Both the position numbers and the translations under genes were made by a program. From Polynucleobacter sp. CS-Odin-A6 (GTDB lineage Bacteria; Pseudomonadota; Gammaproteobacteria; Burkholderiales; Burkholderiaceae): a stretch of DNA of 64,000 nucleotides. The notes beneath the pieces are model-generated. The model did not search any database. It worked only from the letters and a program-made list of their open reading frames with translations, and was not told where the DNA came from. This document shows positions 60,067 to 64,000 of the stretch, piece by piece. Position 1 is the first letter of the stretch. Each line of letters opens with the position of its first letter. The stretch lies in NCBI RefSeq assembly GCF_018882095.1, contig NZ_JACVPD010000001.1, forward strand, positions 806,001 through 870,000. Reading direction: 5' to 3'.

Positions 60067-61335
60067 ATGAGTAATTCATCTAACCATCTTCCGCCGCTTC
60101 CCCTAGGTCCAGCGTCTAAGAGAACAACACGTCAAGCTACTGTTGCTTGGAAAACCAATATCGTCACCATCGGTGGGGATGCGCCTGTGCGTGTTCAATC
60201 GATGACGAATACCGATACGGCAGATGCGGTTGGGACAGCGATTCAGGTAAAAGAACTGGCTCGCGCGGGATCAGAGATGGTGCGAATTACAGTGGATACA
60301 CCGGCAGCCGCCGCGGCAGTGCCTTATATCCGTGAACAGTTAGACAAGATGGATGTGTTCGTACCTTTGATTGGCGACTTCCATTACAACGGCCATACTT
60401 TGTTAAGCGACTATCCAGAGTGTGCCAAGGCTTTATCCAAATACCGTATTAATCCGGGTAATGTCGGTAAGGGTGCTAAACGCGATACGCAATTTGCGCA
60501 AATGATTGAAGCGGCTTGTAAATATGACAAGCCCGTTCGGATTGGTGTGAACTGGGGTAGTTTGGACCAAGACTTGCTGGCTAGCATCATGGATAGCAAT
60601 GCTGCCTTAGCAGATCCGAAGACTGCTCAAGAAGTCATGATTGAATCCTTAATTCAGTCGGCCTTGCAATCAGCAGAAAAGGCAGTGGAGTTGGGTATGA
60701 GCCCCAATCAAATTATCTTGTCTTGCAAAGTGAGTAATGTGCAGGATTTAGTGGCGGTGTATCGAGATCTTTCCCGCCGTTCAGATTTTCCCTTGCATTT
60801 AGGTTTAACGGAAGCCGGTATGGGCAGTAAAGGCATCGTATCTTCTACTGCCGCATTGGGAATCTTGTTGCAAGAGGGCATTGGTGACACCATTCGCGTT
60901 TCTTTAACTCCTGATCCAGGCGCACCGCGTGAGAATGAAATTATTGTGGCCCAAGAGATTTTGCAAACCATGGGCTTACGTAATTTCACGCCGATGGTGA
61001 TTGCTTGTCCGGGTTGTGGCAGAACGACCAGCACGACCTTCCAGGAATTGGCTGCCAATATTCAGTCTTACCTCCGCCAACAAATGCCACTGTGGAAGAA
61101 AACCCACCCTGGTGTAGAGGCGATGAATGTGGCTGTGATGGGTTGCATCGTTAACGGCCCAGGTGAAAGTAAGCACGCCAATATCGGCATCTCTTTACCG
61201 GGTACCGGAGAAACGCCAGCGGCACCCGTATTCGTTGATGGCGTGAAAGTAAAAACACTGCGTGGTGATAATATTGCCCAAGACTTCCAAGTGATTGTGG
61301 ATGAGTACGTCAACCAAAATTACGCGCCGAAGTAA
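60067..61335 (+). CDS. ispG: 4-hydroxy-3-methylbut-2-enyl-diphosphate synthase
   Basis: 422 aa. Reduces MEcPP to HMBPP in the MEP isoprenoid pathway. 4Fe-4S ligands in A-C-P-G-C-G-R-T and the later [10 protein letters not shown]-terminal TIM-barrel [11 protein letters not shown]. Follows rlmN by 46 bp; the pilF- and rodZ-like genes that often stand between are absent. Confidence 0.97.
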   Translation: MSNSSNHLPPLPLGPASKRTTRQATVAWKTNIVTIGGDAPVRVQSMTNTDTADAVGTAIQVKELARAGSEMVRITVDTPAAAAAVPYIREQLDKMDVFVPLIGDFHYNGHTLLSDYPECAKALSKYRINPGNVGKGAKRDTQFAQMIEAACKYDKPVRIGVNWGSLDQDLLASIMDSNAALADPKTAQEVMIESLIQSALQSAEKAVELGMSPNQIILSCKVSNVQDLVAVYRDLSRRSDFPLHLGLTEAGMGSKGIVSSTAALGILLQEGIGDTIRVSLTPDPGAPRENEIIVAQEILQTMGLRNFTPMVIACPGCGRTTSTTFQELAANIQSYLRQQMPLWKKTHPGVEAMNVAVMGCIVNGPGESKHANIGISLPGTGETPAAPVFVDGVKVKTLRGDNIAQDFQVIVDEYVNQNYAPK

Positions 61336-61403
61336 ATTAGAGACGAAAAAATAAAAGAATCAAAACAAGAATAATAAAAATAAAGAATCGCACCAACGAA
61401 ATC

Positions 61404-62732
61404 ATGACTGACCAAACCAACTCCGCTAAAACCCAAAAGATTCCGAAGATTAATGGCGTGCGTGGCATGAATGATTTATTGCCAGCAGATGCTGCGCAGT
61501 GGACCCATCTCGAGCATGTCTTGCGCGATCTTACGCGTGCTTATGGTTATGAGTTCTTGCGTACGCCGATTGTGGAAGCAACAGCTGTTTTCCAGCGGGG
61601 CATTGGTGAGGTGACGGATATCGTTGAAAAGGAAATGTATTCCTTTGAAGATCGTCTGAATGGTGAGCAGCTCACCTTGCGCCCTGAAGGTACAGCCGCA
61701 TTAGTGCGTTCCGTGATTGAAAATAATTTATTGTACGAGGGACCAAAGCGTCTTTGGTATACCGGACCAATGTTCCGTCACGAGCGCCCACAACGGGGTC
61801 GTTATCGCCAGTTTCATCAGTTTGGTATTGAGGCACTCGGTTTTGCTGGTCCTGACATCGATGCAGAAATTATTTTGATGGGTCAGCGTTTGTGGGATGA
61901 GCTCGGACTGCAAGGCGTGCGTCTGGAGATCAATTCTTTAGGCCAAGCCAATGAGCGCGCTGAGCATCGTGCTGCCTTAGTGATTTATTTCCAAAAAAAC
62001 AAAGAACAATTAGATGAGGATTCACAACGTCGTTTACTCACTAATCCATTGCGTATCTTGGATTCTAAAAATCCGGCGATGCAAGATCTGATTGAAGGTG
62101 CACCTAAGCTATTGGATTTCCTGGGTGAAGAATCACTAAAGCATTTTGAGGGCGTGCAGGCATTGCTCAAGGCAAACAATATCCCTTGCAAGATCAACCC
62201 CCGTTTAGTCCGTGGTCTGGATTATTACAACCTGACTGTCTTTGAGTGGATCACCGAAGAATTAGGTGCTCAAGGCACTATAGCTGGTGGTGGACGCTAT
62301 GACCCCTTAATTGAGCGCATGGGTGGCAAAGATGCGCCAGCCTGCGGATGGGCAATGGGCATGGAGCGGGTACTCGAGTTGATGAAAGTATCTGGTTCAT
62401 TGCCAGAACCTCAAGCCCAATGTGATGTTTTCGTGATTCACCAAGGCGGTGAAACTCTGACTACTGCCATGATTATTGCCGAGCGCCTGCGGAGCGCCGG
62501 AATCGATGCCATCTTGTTTTGCCCTCCAGATGGCCAAACAGCGAGCTTTAAGTCCCAAATGAAGAAGGCGGATGCCAGTGGGGCAGCCTATGGTGTCATC
62601 ATTGGGCCAGATGAATTGGCGAAGAACGAGGCCCAACTCAAGGATTTGCGTAGAAGCGGTGAACAGAGAGCGGTACCCTTAGATGGCGTAGTGGAAGCGA
62701 TCATTGATGCCATCGTGGGCGCCACCGAATAG
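61404..62732 (+). CDS. hisS: Histidyl-tRNA synthetase
   Basis: 442 aa class II synthetase. G-V-R-G-M-N-D-L-L (motif region 1), [11 protein letters not shown] (motif 2), [13 protein letters not shown] and [14 protein letters not shown] (His-specific and motif 3), then a C-terminal anticodon domain. Downstream of ispG, as in relatives. Confidence 0.98.
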   Translation: MTDQTNSAKTQKIPKINGVRGMNDLLPADAAQWTHLEHVLRDLTRAYGYEFLRTPIVEATAVFQRGIGEVTDIVEKEMYSFEDRLNGEQLTLRPEGTAALVRSVIENNLLYEGPKRLWYTGPMFRHERPQRGRYRQFHQFGIEALGFAGPDIDAEIILMGQRLWDELGLQGVRLEINSLGQANERAEHRAALVIYFQKNKEQLDEDSQRRLLTNPLRILDSKNPAMQDLIEGAPKLLDFLGEESLKHFEGVQALLKANNIPCKINPRLVRGLDYYNLTVFEWITEELGAQGTIAGGGRYDPLIERMGGKDAPACGWAMGMERVLELMKVSGSLPEPQAQCDVFVIHQGGETLTTAMIIAERLRSAGIDAILFCPPDGQTASFKSQMKKADASGAAYGVIIGPDELAKNEAQLKDLRRSGEQRAVPLDGVVEAIIDAIVGATE

Positions 62733-62804
62733 AATAACCTGATTGATTATTAAAGTCGTATTCAAATATTGTAATTTTTACTGTAATTATTAGCCTGGAT
62801 TGAC

Positions 62805-63464
62805 ATGCCTTTAGACCTAGAAGAACAAGAACAAGTAGATCAACTAAAAGCCTTCTGGCAAAAGTATCGCAATCTCATCACTAGCGTGGTGACGGCTGCT
62901 TTATTTGCTTATGCTGGCTATAGCGGATATCAGTGGTGGCGAACAAGCCAAGCTACTGCGGCTTCTCAGTTATATGAGACGATGATTGCCGCCATTAATA
63001 AGGGCGACAAGGATCAAACCTTGCGCGCTGCGGATGATTTGCAAAAGCAGTTTTCGAGCACACCCTATGCTGCGATGTCTAGTTTGATTGCGGCAAAGAT
63101 CGCTTCAGATGCAGGTGATTCTGCCAAGGCTATGGACTATTTGCGTTGGGCTGCTAAAAATTCGTCTGACCAGGGTTATTTGGCTTTAGCGAAGTTACGC
63201 TTGATTTCGCAATTGATTGAACAAGGTGCTGCAAAGGATTTTTCTGAAGCGGATACCATTCTTAAAGAAAAGCCAGTAGCCGGCTTTGAGGCTCTTTGGT
63301 TAGAGCGTCGTGGCGATTGGTACTTGGCTCAACAGAATATTCCTGAAGCGCGTAAGAGTTATGAAGCGGCTTGGGCGCAGTTAAACCAAGCAAAAGAATT
63401 CCCTGAAGAGGCGCGTCGTCTTCTGAAGGTTAAATTGGATGCCGTCGGAGGAGTAGCTCAGTGA
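62805..63464 (+). CDS. yfgM: YfgM-like TPR membrane protein
   Basis: 219 aa. One N-terminal membrane helix (about residues 19-40, ending Y-S-G-Y-Q-W-W) and a periplasmic TPR domain. In E. coli YfgM joins PpiD at the Sec translocon. Followed by bamB with the stop overlapping its start, the standard arrangement. Confidence 0.93.
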   Translation: MPLDLEEQEQVDQLKAFWQKYRNLITSVVTAALFAYAGYSGYQWWRTSQATAASQLYETMIAAINKGDKDQTLRAADDLQKQFSSTPYAAMSSLIAAKIASDAGDSAKAMDYLRWAAKNSSDQGYLALAKLRLISQLIEQGAAKDFSEADTILKEKPVAGFEALWLERRGDWYLAQQNIPEARKSYEAAWAQLNQAKEFPEEARRLLKVKLDAVGGVAQ

Positions 63465-64000
63465 TGATGGATTGCAAACAGCTAGCAAAGTTAACAAGCA
63501 CAGCCCTAGTACTGGGCTCAGTTGTTGTAGCCTTAACAGCTTGCTCTGGTGGTTCAAGGGTTCGCAAGCCGGCTGAGCTTGTTCCGGTAAGCAATCAATT
63601 TGATCTTTCTCCGGTGTGGTCAACCAGCGTTGGTTCATCTGAAGGATTTAATTTCCATCCCGCAGTAGCAAGTGATGCGGTTTATGCAGCATCCCATCGC
63701 GGTAACTTGGCCAAAATTAATTTGAATACCGGCAATAAAGTATGGGAAGTATCCGTACCGGAACGGCTATCTATTGGTCCGGGATCTGATGGGCGCACGA
63801 CTGCAGTCGTGACTACTAAGGGTACAGTCTATGCCTACGACGATACCGGTAAGCCGATTTGGAATATCAGTATCGGTAGCGAAGTGTTATCTGAGCCAGT
63901 GGTTGCTGGCGGGGTCGTAATTATTAGGACATTAGATAATCGCTTTGTTGGTTTGGATACTCAAACGGGTGTGCGTAAGTGGACCTATCAACGCCAACAG
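63464..64000 (+). CDS. bamB: Outer membrane assembly lipoprotein BamB, 5' part
   Basis: 179 codons visible, running off the window. Lipobox L-T-A-C27, then PQQ/beta-propeller blades beginning with T-S-V-G-S-S-E-G-F-N-F-H-P-A-V and A-Y-D-D-T-G-K-P-I-W. BamB aids BamA in barrel insertion. GGAGGAG at 63447-63453; an in-frame GTG at 63461 is better spaced from it than ATG 63464 and could be the true start. Confidence 0.93.
   Translation, partial: MMDCKQLAKLTSTALVLGSVVVALTACSGGSRVRKPAELVPVSNQFDLSPVWSTSVGSSEGFNFHPAVASDAVYAASHRGNLAKINLNTGNKVWEVSVPERLSIGPGSDGRTTAVVTTKGTVYAYDDTGKPIWNISIGSEVLSEPVVAGGVVIIRTLDNRFVGLDTQTGVRKWTYQRQQ

Noticed and set aside
63447..63470. GGAGTAGCTCAGT-like stretch resembling a tRNA D-arm
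   Set aside because: It is the yfgM end and bamB ribosome site; no acceptor, anticodon or T-arm partner exists around it.

Overview
The window reads as a chromosome segment of a freshwater betaproteobacterium of the Burkholderiaceae, most like Polynucleobacter. This is inferred from the moderately AT-rich coding style, the many orphan tripartite-tricarboxylate (Bug) binding proteins, AddAB in place of RecBCD, and the block ndk-rlmN-ispG-hisS-yfgM-bamB. No rRNA, tRNA, intact insertion sequence, prophage or CRISPR array was seen. The only RNA gene found is the 4.5S SRP RNA next to dnaX.

Layout. 1-7.1 kb: a cut-off Bug protein, an Hc1-like small basic protein, DUF1330, mmsB, then a leftward run (GNAT, YbgC-like thioesterase, thiol dioxygenase, rhlE, selD) and a periplasmic protein with a duplicated domain. 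7.2-11.3 kb: divergent tungstate (tupA) and molybdate (modA) binding proteins, both without permease genes, then Fur-controlled feoAB. 11.3-20.5 kb: envelope and metabolic genes, including a DUF5993 microprotein beside a DsbB-like oxidoreductase, a MATE exporter and an ArnT-like glycosyltransferase. 20.6-29.6 kb: rpmE2, rho and trxA leftward and addB-addA rightward. 29.7-34.6 kb: a TPR membrane protein, a ttuC/Bug pair, and SOS-boxed umuDC.

34.6-41.1 kb is the accessory part. It holds a WYL-domain regulator, several small uncharacterised membrane, secreted or cytosolic proteins, ExoX, an orphan HigA, an AbiE-type toxin-antitoxin pair and two truncated antitoxin relics lying tail to tail. Four promoters here share one architecture: a 17-bp palindrome close to AGCTCAT-N3-ATGAGCT, exactly 10 nt, then a TATNNT -10 hexamer, and no usual -35. 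They precede the WYL gene itself, a 47-aa membrane microprotein just behind umuC, a 120-aa protein and a secreted repeat protein. This looks like a self-contained WYL regulon, probably a LexA-independent DNA-damage response comparable in logic to DriD/didA of Caulobacter or PafBC of mycobacteria. It is the best candidate here for an undescribed system.

41.2-64 kb returns to core genome: ffs, dnaX-ybaB-recR, a three-gene RHH-RelE-ParD-like toxin-antitoxin operon, an OprB-type porin, a CzcCBA/CusCBA-like RND efflux operon, surE-pcm-nlpD (no rpoS follows), a PolB-like exonuclease overlapping rlmD, a 26-aa membrane microprotein, a Bax-inhibitor-1 protein, and ndk-rlmN-ispG-hisS-yfgM-bamB, which runs off the end.
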